Positions 1 through 13,000 of a stretch of DNA of 64,000 nt are shown here, one piece after another. A program made the position numbers and the translations under genes. The notes under the pieces were generated by a model. The model searched no databases and was not told the origin of the DNA. It saw only the letters and a list, made by a program, of their open reading frames with translations. Numbering within the stretch: position 1 is the stretch's first letter; the number at the start of each line of letters is the position of its first letter. Origin of the DNA: Fragum whitleyi (Eukaryota > Mollusca > Bivalvia > Cardiida > Cardiidae); the NCBI GenBank assembly GCA_948146395.1, contig OX411551.1, positions 43,496,796 to 43,560,795 on the forward strand, given 5' to 3'.

Positions 1-830
1 TCAATCAATCAGAAATATTTTCAAAAGGATGCAATTATTGAGATCAAACAATAATTCAGAAGACAATCTGATGAAAACTGCAGACTTTAGATTGTTTACG
101 AAGATTTTCTAATTGAATTCTTCATTTATTTTCAATGGCCCCTTTTCCTGAGATACTAAATGGATCTGACCAATTTTTGAAAGGATTCATGCTTGTGATG
201 GTCCAATCATTCTGACCAAATTTGAAGACAATCTGATGAAAGATGTGGACTTTAGAGCGTTAACGAGCATTCTGATTAAATTTTCAATCATTTTCATTGG
301 GGCCTTTTTTCTAATGACGCTTGACAGATGGGGCCCATTTTCAAAAAGAACCATCCTTGTGATAGAACAATCTTAAGAGAGTTTGAAGTCAATCGGATGA
401 AAAATGTCGACTTTAGAGCATTCAGGAGGAAGCATTTGTTTGAAGTTTCATAATTCTAGGTCACTTGGGGCCCGTCTTACTAAAGATCTTACGATCATTT
501 TTTGCGTAAGTCAAAAATCATAGTTGCTTCTATAGTAGTAACTAAATGTGGAATTCTGCTATGCATAATCTCATTTGAATCGTCTTCTAAAGACGATTCC
601 AATGAGATATTGCAAGACAGAATCTAACAATGAATGGAAACGCAAGGTACGATTTTAGATTTTGACTTACCATTATTCTTTTCGTAAGACTTTTAGTAAA
701 ACGGGCCCTTGGTTCTTAAGTTAGAATCCGGACAGGCAGATGGATGAATGGATGGACAGACAGACATGGTGAAACCAATATACCCCCCTCTAATTCACAG
801 GCGGGGGGGTATAATGAATAAATAAACAAA
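1..830 (+). repeat. Dispersed repeat with GGACAGACAGAC tail, carrying nested foldback (family A)
   Basis: The sequence runs in the style CTGACCAAATTTGAAGACAATCTGATG and ends GGACAGACAGACATGGTG...GGGGGGGTATAA, a tail shared by several repeats here. At 467-713 it is interrupted by a foldback whose ends GGGCCCGT(C/T)TTACTAAA are inverted; a second family-A copy is at 52279-52505. No exon of the gene is seen here. Confidence 0.6.
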
Positions 831-949
831 AAGGTTTATATCTGATCTCAATAAAGGCCTCATGAGCTGGACTTATTTTTCTCTATTCATAGTGTTCCTT
901 TTGGAAAATAGCTTTTTTTTTTTTTAAAAAATTATCATCAAATGCTTAC

Positions 950-1048
950 CATCACCAGGTTGTCTTTTGCCAAGTGTTGGTGTCCATTTACCCAATTGGA
1001 CTGCAGAATATCTAAGTGAATATGAGGATTCTTTTGCAAAATATGTTC
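950..1048 (-). CDS. Exon 19: PARP catalytic Tyr motif (last exon visible)
   Basis: Residues 868-900, starting GTYFAKESSYSLRYS; Tyr870 is the second triad residue (GxYFA). Then LGKWTPTLGKRQPGD. Acceptor ATTTCTCTCCAG, donor GATG|GTAAGC, phase 1 out, so at least one more exon with the final strands and third triad residue (Glu or a hydrophobic residue) is required. None is found at 1-949. Confidence 0.9.
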
Positions 1049-4000
1049 CTGGAGAGAAATAAATAAATAGAGAACATTTTTTTGTTTCAGTGCAAAATCA
1101 GTTTGTATTTCATTGAGAAAATTTCTCTTCCACCAATGGGTTAAAATATCGAAAAGCAGCTGGAGGCTAGGAAAGGATTGTACTGGTAATACTGGTGTGA
1201 GAAATAACAGGAAACCATTATTAGGTACTCCAGCTGCTGCTACATAACTTCAAGGTTGTTGAAAGCATAATAAAACCCCATTCAAAGATATTCATTGAGT
1301 GAACAACATAGTCTCTTTTTTTTCACTAATGAAATGAATGATTTTTTGATCTTACACGCAAAATGAATCTTGTCGTTGAGCTGTCATCCAACCAGATCTA
1401 TACAAGAGTGCCAGTCACAATAAACATCCCAAGAGAAAATTTTCAGCAAAGGCCAGTTTTTCTGTGATGCCACATGATATACCTTAATTGCTACTATATG
1501 GACATGATTATGTGATGATGATCATTTTTTGAGATTTCATGCAAATCTGTCCATAATTAAAGTAGGAGTTATTTCAACAATAATTGGAAGGACAGACAGA
1601 TCATCTGTAGCTTAGTTTACTATGATTGCAAAATGCCACTTCAGGTAGAAAATCAATATGAAAATTGACCTTTTTGTCCTAGTATTATGTAGACAAACAT
1701 TCTGACCTAGTTTCAAGACATTTGAGTCAAAGTTGAGGCCTCTACAGTGGATACAATACCTTTCTAAAATTGACCTTTTGACCTATTTTTTACCCCCTTT
1801 TGGCCCTTTATTGAGCTAGAATGTGATTTGATGAAGACTAAAATTCTGACTGAATTTCAACACATTTTGTTGGCTCAACGCAAAACAGTTGTAACTCCGT
1901 ATAAACATATAGGAAAGTACAACTGTTTCGTGCTGAGCCATCGATTTGAGCCTCTAGAGCACATGCAAGGTTATTAAAAAGATTTGACCCCTCAGCCTCA
2001 TTTTTTACCAGACTTGAGCCAAATCCAAACTCATTCGAGATATCATGTAGACAAACAATCTGACCAAGTTTGAGCCAAAAAAGTGGCACACAAAGTTTTT
2101 CTAAGACTTGACACCTTGATCTGATTGATCTGATTTCGAACTTGACCGAGGTTTCATGGAGAAAACATTTGATAAAAAAATGCACCCTCTACAGTGTTCA
2201 CAAAGTGTTTCAAAGATTAGACCTTTTGACCTTATTTTTGACCCCAATTGACCCATAATAAATCTTGACGGAGATTTGATGGCAACAAATATTCTGACCA
2301 TGTTTCAAGATATTTTATCCAAAAATGTGCCCTTTAGAGCGCACACAAGGTTTTCCTATGATTTGACCCATAGACTTCATTTACCCTACTTGACCCAAAT
2401 TTACCTCGTCCAAAATATCATGCAGACAAACATTCAGACCATGTTAAAAGATATTCCATTTAAATTCCATAATGTGGCCTCTAGAATGCACACCAGGTTT
2501 TCTAAGAGGTGACGCCATTTGACACAATTTCGAATTTGACCTGGATTTGATGAAGACAAGTACTCATACCAACTTTCCATACATTTAAGATGTGTACACA
2601 AGATAATGACACATGACCCACGAAGGATGACAGACAATGAATGACAGACACACATGGATCACAAAAGCTCACCATCAGACCAGGATACAATTAGATGGCA
2701 ATGTAATTACATGTAATTGAATTACAATATTTCATTGAAATATCTCAATCGTAATTGTAATTACAGCAAAATACTAATCTTATTAATCAAATTACAATTA
2801 CTTTGTAAATTTAATTAATTACTTTTCCAATTAATTTTTGGATAAAATGAATCATAATAGAGGAAACGGAAATTGACAAAGGCTGAATTTATATACTGCT
2901 TTATTTTCAATTAAAGACTTTGTAAATCTTGTTTGAAATATTGTTTGAAGACATGCTTGAAAATCGTTATCATCAATATCTTGTTCATATTTGCTTAAAT
3001 ATTCAATATTTGATTTTTGAGACAAAGCCTTCTAAGCATTTTTAGTTAAAATAAACAAGCTTACCCTGACCAAATGCTATTTGATTTTTTTAACAAAGTC
3101 TCCTTCAAAATCCTTTATAAATCAATATGTAAGCACAAAATGAGAAGTATTGTTCATTAACATGCCCTGCCAAAATACTGTTCCAAACTGTACACAAAGT
3201 CTCAAATTGAATCCCTCTTTACCATTGTTTAACTTGTACCTTGCCCAAATACTGTTCCATTCTGTCCACAAAGTCCCTTATCAAATCCCTCTTAACCATT
3301 AACTTACCCTGCCCAAATACTATTCCAATCTGTCCACAAAGTCTCTAATTGAACTTCTTTACACTGTTAACTTACCCTGCCCAAATACTGTTCCATTCTG
3401 TCCACAAAGTCTCCAATCAAATCCCTCCTTACAAATACTATCTATGACATCTATTCTTGTACCATGGAAGAGCCTCTTTTCATTAATATGAAGTTCCCCC
3501 ATATCTTGGATCATGTGATTTTTACACCTGTAGTATAAAATGAAAATTCCAGTAAGTCAACCGCAGAAAGGTCAAAACTACCATCACAATGTAAAAATTG
3601 AGTTAAAATTTAACTCCATGTCATACTGAACCAAGAATATTCCAGCTTTTTCGAAATCTATAAACAAGGATCAGCCTGCACATAATGATAATGTGCAGTC
3701 TGATCTTAGTGTAAATTACCTGAGTTTCCTTTAAAAATCCAAAAACATGAATAATAAATAATTAATAAAATATTTTCAAAATCAATACCCAAGCACAATA
3801 AGTGCAGCAAGTGTTTTCAGCACTTTGATCAAAACGCAGTTTTACCAGGATTTTTATTCAGCTTGCCAAGGATTTAAGCAAAAACAGTGGTCTCTTAATA
3901 CCCACAAGATTCTTCTAGGATTCAAATTGAGCCTGTGTGTTACATTTCCAACAATTTGAAATCTTCATGACAGGTAAATATTAGGTAGCGAAGACAGCAG

Positions 4001-7000
4001 ACAAACTGTATATAAAAAATTACCTGATAGTCTGAAGATACTTTGAGACCTTTTCTTTCTACTTAGTGCATAGTGAAGACTCAGGTCAGACTGTTCGGCT
4101 GCACAGGCTGGCCAAAAGCTTTGCTTTGCGCACATGTGAAATTTTTGGAAATGTCACACACCGGCACAATTATTTATCTCCTTTAAAAGTTTTTGACCCC
4201 AATGACAAACTCAAAATATACTTCGATGTCAGCATAGGTTTTCTTAGATTTGAGCTAAGTACATAGATTCAGATAAGTTTTCAGGTTGATTGAGACTGAA
4301 ATTAAAAAAAAATCTACGCAATGCATCTAAAATCTTACACCTAAAGGGATACTCGACCACTAATAATTGACAAAAGAGGGCCAGTACTGTTTCACTGGCA
4401 CTAAATGCCAAGCAGGTTAATGAAAATTCAACATTTAAATGCATTCAACTTTTAAGCTAATGCTGATTATCATCAAAGGTTATTTTATTGAAAGGATATG
4501 TAATGATTGTCATTCTGTGAAAGATTAGTGTAGACATGCCCATTATTTAGGGGGAGTTGCAAAAAGAAAAAGGATTTTCACGTCATGAAGGAACTCTTCC
4601 ATTGACACAGCATCATATGCTATGCTATTAACACTTTCCTGTTTTGCAAAATTTTGGACCTGTCCAAATTCAAAGGTTTTGCAGACGAAAATTTAAAATG
4701 GATTTAATTTGAAAAATAGCCATTCAGTAGGGTAGAAAATAGTGTGGAAAAAGAAGAAATTGCTTGTCAGAAGCAAATTCTTCTTTTTTCACAATGTTTT
4801 CTCAATTATAAAATCACAGGCACGTAAAAAGCAGGTATTAAACAGCAAATGGTTAAAGAGTAGAAAAATTCATTCATAAATACAGGAGTTGTGTTAACAA
4901 GAAGTTGAGCATGATGCTCCATTTTCCAAGAACACATCATCATATAGCTATAGGAAACAGTCACAAAATGCACAAAATACACAAAGGCTCTGGAGAGACA
5001 ATTTTCAATTCTCACAACCGAGTTAGATATTTTTTCATACAATACACATGTATTATATTTATCTTATAACCTCTATTTGTCTTCTTTTTGTCAATGTTTC
5101 TAACTAAAATGTAAGTTTCTAAAAATAACCACATTATATCATTGTTCTAAAATAACTATGTGATATCATAAAAAATATGATACGTGATGGTATAACACAG
5201 AGTTTTGTATTGTTATAAGATAAATATTGATTTGTCTTATAGTCACAACTTTGTCTCCCTCACCTTAAGCAGGACCTCGAGACAAAAGTCCAAAAATAGA
5301 AATAACTCTTACAAAATGCTTACAGAGTTATCCCTCTTGATAGCCTCGGTAGCTCTTGTGATGGTGAACACACATGCCAAGTTTTGTGACAATATCTTTA
5401 ATAACAACAGAGACATGACCAAGGTTAAAGTTTGTCACGCTAATGCCAATACTTACATAACGACAGCAAGGTGATCACAAGAGCACCGCCTACCGGCGCC
5501 TACACTCGGCTGTCGAGTGCTGGATGGTGGGAAAAAATCTAAGTCAAAGAAGGGGCATAATTTGCACAAAATGCATCTAGAGTTATACCCCTTGATAGTA
5601 TAGGTTGGTCTTTTGATGGTGAACATGTGTGCCAAGTTTCAAGTGTATGCCTTCAGTAGAATCAGAGATATAACAAAATGTCAAAGTTTTCGCACCACAA
5701 CGACAACGACATGAAGGCTATAGCAATACCTCAGGTTTTCTCCGAAAACAGCCGAGCTAATAATACCTTGGGTTTTCTCTGAAAATAGCCGAGCCAACAA
5801 AACTATAGGTTCTACTCACAAGCTGTATTTCTCCCACAATCTCTGGTTTTGTATTCTGTAAACTTTTTTCACAGATAAGGCCTCACATTTAATAGATTTT
5901 CTGAACAGTGCAGCTATGTCTAAATATTCTACACTGATTGGGTCGAGATCAGCCACTGAAAATCCCTGAAAATAAATAAATTTAACCTGATTTGTTTGTG
6001 TGAATGGGGTTTAACAAATAGGATAATCGTTTGTTTCAGTGTAAGATCGATTTATATTCCTTGAGTGAACAATAAAAGCTATATTTTCACGAGTGGAGGA
6101 GCCATGAGTGAAAATATAACTTTTGGTGTCCACGAAATAAAATATTTATCGATCTTATCCAAAAACAAACAATTATTCTATTCCTTTATTGCAAAAATGA
6201 GATAAAATGTGAAATATAGGACATATTTTCGAAAAACAAGTCATTTTGCACGTGATTGCTATGCAACTTTAATTGTGACATAATTTATTTGGCCCCGCAT
6301 AGATGATGTCAGATAGTATGAAAAGCGCAAAAGCAGGGTATAAGTTTTTGATATTTTCACTGCATTTGCAGTGAGATTATCAAGTGATAATCTACTGTTG
6401 TTTCTCGATAAACCACAGTAAAGCATTAAAGAATGCTTTTTATTAATCTTTCAGTTACATCACTGAAAATCCCTGAAAATAGATCAATTTGACTTTATTT
6501 TTTTATATGTTTGAATGGGGTTTTACATTGTTTTTGTTAGTCTTCAGTTATATTGTGGTGGTTGGAGCACCTAACCATGGGTTCCTGATATTTCTCACAC
6601 CAGTACTACCACAATATCCCTGTGCATCCAGCTGCTCATCCAACATAGGTCTACCATTATCGACCAATTAGAGGAAGACAAATGTCCTAAAGGTATTCGG
6701 AACATCACTCGGCCATTTCCGTAAACTACAACATACCTCGGATGTATGTAAGGCAGATGGGTATGTAACAAAATCGTGCATTTTGTTAGGCGGAAACATG
6801 GTAAGAAAAACTAGCACTGTAGATTTATATTTTTGCAGTATATAACGGCTGAAAAATCTTAATTTTTGAGAATGACGAATCATTCTCAAAAATTAAGATT
6901 TTTTCAGCCGTTATTTAAGAATCTAAAGATATTAATATAAGGATTTGATGAATTCAAGTCAGTGACTTAAACGAGTAGCGTTGGCGACGTTGAACGTTTT

Positions 7001-10000
7001 CACTCAAAGTTTCGAGGGCTAACGGCATTTTAACTGACGTCATCGAGTTTTTCAAAGGTTTTCCGTAATTTTTAAAAGTAGTCCGTCTATGTACATCCAA
7101 GGTTGATCATGAGATTGGCTGAGTGGTGTTCCGAATGGGAGACAATTGTCCTAAAGGATGTGTGCAGCCATCAGGGCACAAACCCATGACCCAGAGATTT
7201 TGAAGCCCATGTACTAAAAACTGCACCATGACACCAGCTTCATTTTGGCCTGAAAAAGGTGCTGAATAGCTCTCATTGTAAAAGGTAATATACTTCAATA
7301 TTACATGAGCTTGTGTGTGGAATTTTGTACAATTTCAAATAATACACAGTCCAGAGTCTTAACTTTGCATTTTGTAGCTAGATAAGGTCTCAAAGTATCC
7401 GTAGACCTTCAGGAAACTTTATATTTACAGTATGTGGCTGTCTGGACTGCTCTATGTTTGTACCTCACTCACTTTTGAAGTTTTTTGGAAATGTCATGCA
7501 CAGGTTCATATATATGAAGGCTCACAACAGATATATAGAGGTTAATTGCTTGTTTTGGTGAAAGATCATTTTATCTTTCATTGAGTAAACAAGTGGGGAA
7601 AAATAGTTTTTGTTGTTCACAAAACAAATATTATTCGATCTTACTCTAAAAACAAACAGTTATTCTTTTTCTTTGACACAAAATGAGACTAAACGTGAAA
7701 TTTTTAGGACATTTTTTCTAAAAGCGTGTCATATTTCATGTGATGCTATACAACATTCATGGTCCCTTTGCTTATCGGAAGCTGCTTAGACAACATCAGA
7801 TAGTGTGAAATGTACGAAAAAGGTGTATACATTTTTGATAATTTCATTGGTAAGGCATTGAATTTATCAAATGATAATCTACCCTTATTTCTGTGATAAT
7901 CAATCAAAAAGAATAATAATTACCTCGCTGAATCTTAATTTTGTTGCAAGCTATTTCGCGTCAATTTCAGGAATATTCTGACCAGTCCTCCAGCTCAACA
8001 TTTTCCCATAGCACTTAACCCTTGTCATGCTGAACCCAGAATATTCCTGCTTTGGCAGGAGCTATAGAAAAACATCAGCTTTCACCTATGTGCAGTCTGA
8101 TGTTAGTCTACGCCACCTGTTTCTCACTCTCAAATCAGAATTGTCAACAGACTTAATGTTTCAAATAAAAAAATGACCAAGTCAGTTGGTACTTTCAGTG
8201 CCTTTTGCCCTTTGATTTTGATGAAAATTTTTAGCCAAATTCATCCATAACAAGGGTTAAGAAGAAAGCAGGCAATAAAGGCTAAGATTAGACTTTACAT
8301 CAGTGTATACTGATCACAGTCTATACTGTGTGCCAATATTAAGTACTAGATAAGGTGTGGTGTAAAGTCTGTGGTCTAGAGGTAGAGTGTCAGCCTCTTG
8401 ACCCTAAGGTCCTAGGTTCGATTCCCGGGAGCAGCTATCGATCTTGGTTCTTTCGTAGGCCCAAACATTCAGTGCAAGTTACCAGGAAGCAGAATCGAGA
8501 GGGATTATCTAAGTTGTAAGAACTTGTTTTCCAATCAATGAAAAATAAATAGGTTTAAACCAAATACTAGATAACGGACAAAATATCTATGTAAAACAAG
8601 GTGCCAAATTGTCACAAGATACGCCTGTCACACTGCTTAGTATCAACTGGGGTTTTGAATAGAACTGAGGTTATTTTGAATGAATATTTTTTGCACCCAT
8701 GAAGTTTCATGATCCTAGCTATTATACTTTTAGAGATATACTCCGGACAAGATTCTAGTATGAAAAACAACAATGGGCAATAACTAAAAAAATAGGCCAG
8801 GTAGAATTATGGTTCTTGTACACTGCACTCCCCCTTGATGACATCAAAACACCCATGAAGTTTCATGACCCTAGCTATTATACTTTAAGAGATATACTCC
8901 GGACAAGATTCAAGTCTGAAAAACAACAAAGGGCAATAACTCAAAAAATAGGTCAGGTAGAATTATGGTTATTGTACACTGCACTCCCCCTTGGTGAGAT
9001 CTATACACCCATGCAGTTTCATGACCCTAGCTATTATACTTTTAGAGATATACTCCGGGCAAGATTCAAGTCTGAAAAACAACAAAGGGCAATAACTCAA
9101 AAAATAGGCCAGGTAGAGTTATGGTTCTTATGCACTGCACTCCCCCTTTGTGAGATCTATACACCCATGATGTTTCATGATCCTAGCTATTATACTTTAA
9201 GAGATATACTCCGGACAAGATTCAAGTCTGAAAAACAACAAAGGGCAATAATTCAAAAAATAGGTCAGGTAGAATTATGGTTATTGTACACTGCACTCCC
9301 CCTTGGTGAGATCTAAACACCCATGAAGTTTCATGATCCTAGCTATTATACTTTTAGAGATATACTCCGGACACGATTCAAGTCTGAAAAACAACAAAGG
9401 GCAATAACACAAAAGATAGGGCAGGTAGAGTTGTGGTTCTTATGCATTGCACCCCCTTGGTGAGAGATATACACCCATGAAGTTTCATGATCCTAGGTAT
9501 TATACTTTTAGAGATATACTCCTGACAAGATTCTAGTATGAAAAACAACAAAGGGCAATAACTCAAAAAAAAGGCCAGGTAGAGTTATGGTTCTTGTGCA
9601 CTGCACTCCCCCTTTGTGATATCTATACACCCATGATGTTTCATGATCCTAGCTATTATACTTTTAGAGATATACTCCGGACAAGATTCAAGTCTGAAAA
9701 ACAACAAAGGGCAATAACTCAAAAAATAGGCCAGGTAGAGTTGTGGTTCTTGTGCACTGCACTCCCCCTTGGTGAGATCTATACACCCATGAAGTTTCAT
9801 GATCCTAGCTATTTTACTTTAAGAGATATACTCTGGACAAGATTCAAGTCTGAAAAACAACAAAGGGCAATAATTCAAAAAATAGGCCAGGTAGAGTAAT
9901 GGTTCTTGTGCACTGCACTCCGCAATGATGAGAAGAATACAATTGCCAAGTTTGAAGTCGATCTGACTTCAAGTGACAGAGTTATGCTCCGGACAAAGAA

Positions 10001-13000
10001 GTGGACGCCGCCGGACGCCCGGACGCCGGACGTCACGGGTGATCCCATAATACGTCCCGTCTTCAACGGGCGTATAAAAAGGGGCATAATTTACACAAAA
10101 TGCATCTAGGGTTTTTTGCCTCTTAATAGTTCTTGCTCTTGAATAGTAAACATGTGTGCTTAATGCCTTCAACAATACCAGAGATATCACAAAATGTCAA
10201 AGTTATTGCGTAGGACAACAACAACTACAACTAAGATAATGACAGTAAGGCTATGTATCTAAGTTTTTTCCAAAAACAGCCAAGCTTAAACTCTAAGGTG
10301 AAACAAGACGTGTTAGAGAGACACAAATATTCCAAAACAGCTCTTTTTCAATACTTGACAGATAACCTTGAACTTGTCTCAGGACCTAGACCTTGGTATC
10401 TATGGATGCACATCATTGAGATCTATCACTACCAAACTCGCGCATCCTATCATGAATAGCCTTAAAGTTATTGGAAATATTAATTTTTTTTATTAAGTTT
10501 TGCAGACAGACAGACAGACAGACAGACAGAGATGGATGGACAGACAGACAGACAGACAATGGTAAAACAATATGCCCCTGACCTTCTGAGGCAGAGGTAT
10601 AATTTTTTTCATCTTACCAGTACATTACATAGAGGATAATGGGTTGTTTCAGTGTAAGATCGATTTATATTTCATTGAGTGAACAACAAAAGCTATATTT
10701 TCGAGTGAAAAATATAGCTTTTGTTGTTCATAAAATGAAATATTTATTGATCTTACACGAAAAACAAACGATTATTCTATTTCTTTAATGCAAAAATGAG
10801 ACAAAATGTGACATTTCTAGGACATATTTTCGTAAAGCACGTCATTTATTGCGTGATTGCTATGCAACGTTCAATGTGACGTCACTTATTTCGCCCCACA
10901 TAGATGACGTCAGATAGGATGAAACGCACCAAAGCAGGGTATAAGTTTTGATAATTTCACTGCTTTTGCAGTGAGATTATCAAGTGATAATCTATCGTTA
11001 TTTCTCGATAAACTACCGAAAAGTATTAAAGAAAATGAGTTAACAAAACATTAACAAAGCCTTACCATATCTTTCTCTTTCTCTGTATCAATTTCCCAGT
11101 GAGCTGGTATACTGATGGAGTGACCTGTGATCTCAGATACCTTCTTTATCATTTTGATACACAAGTCATGCTTCTTTAGATGCCATTCTGTCTCACACAG
11201 TCTACAAAAAGTCTACAAGGAAAAAAGATTCCATAACCAACAAGATGTGTTTGTGAAATCTGAATGCCACCGAAACAGCAATTTTTTTTTAGAAATTTGA
11301 ACTTGACAGATGACATTGACCTTGTCACATAACTTCGACCTTGGTACCAGCATTTAAATATCATTGAGATTTATCATCATACCAGATATGAGCATTGTAT
11401 CTTGAATAGCCTTGAAAATATTGGCAATATTAATTTTTCTAGTTAGGTTTTGCAGACATACAGACAGTTGGACGGATAGACGGACAACAGTAAAACAATA
11501 TGCCCCAGATCTTTTGATTGGGGGGGGAAGGGGGGGGGGGGGCATAAAAACAAATATCTCAAGAAGAATTTATTTGTTTTAACGTTGCTTTAAACAATAT
11601 TATATTATCACATTGAAGTTCATTATATTCATGTGCTTCCTTGTTGTCACAAGTACTAGGTTTGGGCCAGACCTACAGATAGAGGGGATATTTTGATTTT
11701 CAAAATTAAATATTTCATTTTTCCTAATTTAAACCCCGTGTTCTTAGTACTCATTTGAAATGTCTCATCGAGGGGTTTAACTGAAAATAAAGATTGAAGA
11801 TTGGCTTTACCCATTCTAATCTGTACCCCATTGAGGCTCTGTAATGCCTTGCCCAAGGACATACCAACATACCAACATAATCAGAGGAGCAGCTGATATT
11901 TAAACTAATGACTTTCTGTTTCTCTTGGATTACAAGCCAAGCGCCCTGACCACTGAGTCAAGGTGAACTCCCTTATTCCATTGAAGAAAATGATTTAACA
12001 AGATTTTGGGAAAATGATATATTTGTTGGAACAAGTAATTTTTCTTTTGTTTTTTTTCCTCAACAATTACTATAATAATAAGTCTCATATTTATATCAAT
12101 AAACATTTTTTAATAGTCACTATGTATTGATTGAATGGAGTTAAACACCGCTTTCAAGATTATTTCAGTTATATCGCTGGAGCACCTAACAATGGTTTCC
12201 TGGAATTTCTCTCACCAGTACAACCACCACATCCTTTCCTAGCCTCCAGCTGCTATCTCACATAGATCTACAATTATCAACCCATTGGTGAGAGACAAAT
12301 AGTCAGAAAGAATGAGTGCTGCTGTCGGGGATCAAACCCTGGACCTCTAGATTGACAGTCTGACGCGCTACAAACTGCACATACAGATACATTAGCTATG
12401 TCAATGCTAGAACTCTATTCTGTAGTAATGCCCAATTCTTACTGAGGACAATTCTATTTGAAAAGAATAAGTACAGTAAAACTTGTGTTAAGCGACCACT
12501 CAAGAGACCACCAAAAAGCGGTCGTTTATGGAAATGGTCGCTTAATACGAAATACTGTGATAAATGTGACAGTTAATTTTGATACTTTTTATAGATTGTC
12601 GGTCAAGTCGTACTGATGTTTGAACCCATTAGAATTGCCTTATTGAGACGATGCTAATGGGTTCTAACAACACAAGATTCAACAATAAACAATTTTTCGA
12701 TAAGAATGTCCTCTTTTTCAGAGATTTTGATTACAATGAGGGGACTTTTTAAGGCGGTCGCTTAATACAATTGGTTGCTTAATAGACGTGGTCGCTGGAG
12801 CAATATTGACTGTATATCATAAAATACTACCTTATGACATTTGTTACATTTAAAGTTTTTGATATCAGCTTCTAGAACCCCCGAATAACCACAACCTGGG
12901 CACCTGTATAATAGAAATGAGCATAAATACAACACATGTAGAGGCAGAATAGTTATTGGAATATTTCTCTCAAATGTTTTCACCTGTGTAATAGAAACGA

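Noticed and set aside
7924..7950. Microexon LATKLRFSE as a certain part of the gene
   Set aside because: Poor pyrimidine tract, and direct joining of exons 16 and 17 fits PARP spacing better. Kept only as a low-confidence feature.
8365..8440. Functional tRNA gene
   Set aside because: A and B boxes are present, but stems do not pair well and a SINE body follows that also occurs at 15900.
8816..9316. 166-codon open frame on the plus strand with three 52-residue repeats
   Set aside because: It lies in a 156-bp tandem repeat whose period is a multiple of three, so openness is automatic. Other units have stops, and the family recurs as non-coding repeat elsewhere.
11066..11204. Exon 16 starting at the AG at 11204 (TTTTTGTAG)
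   Set aside because: This would start out of phase with exon 15 and lose the two Cys of the IBR. The AG at 11214-11213 keeps both phase and zinc ligands.
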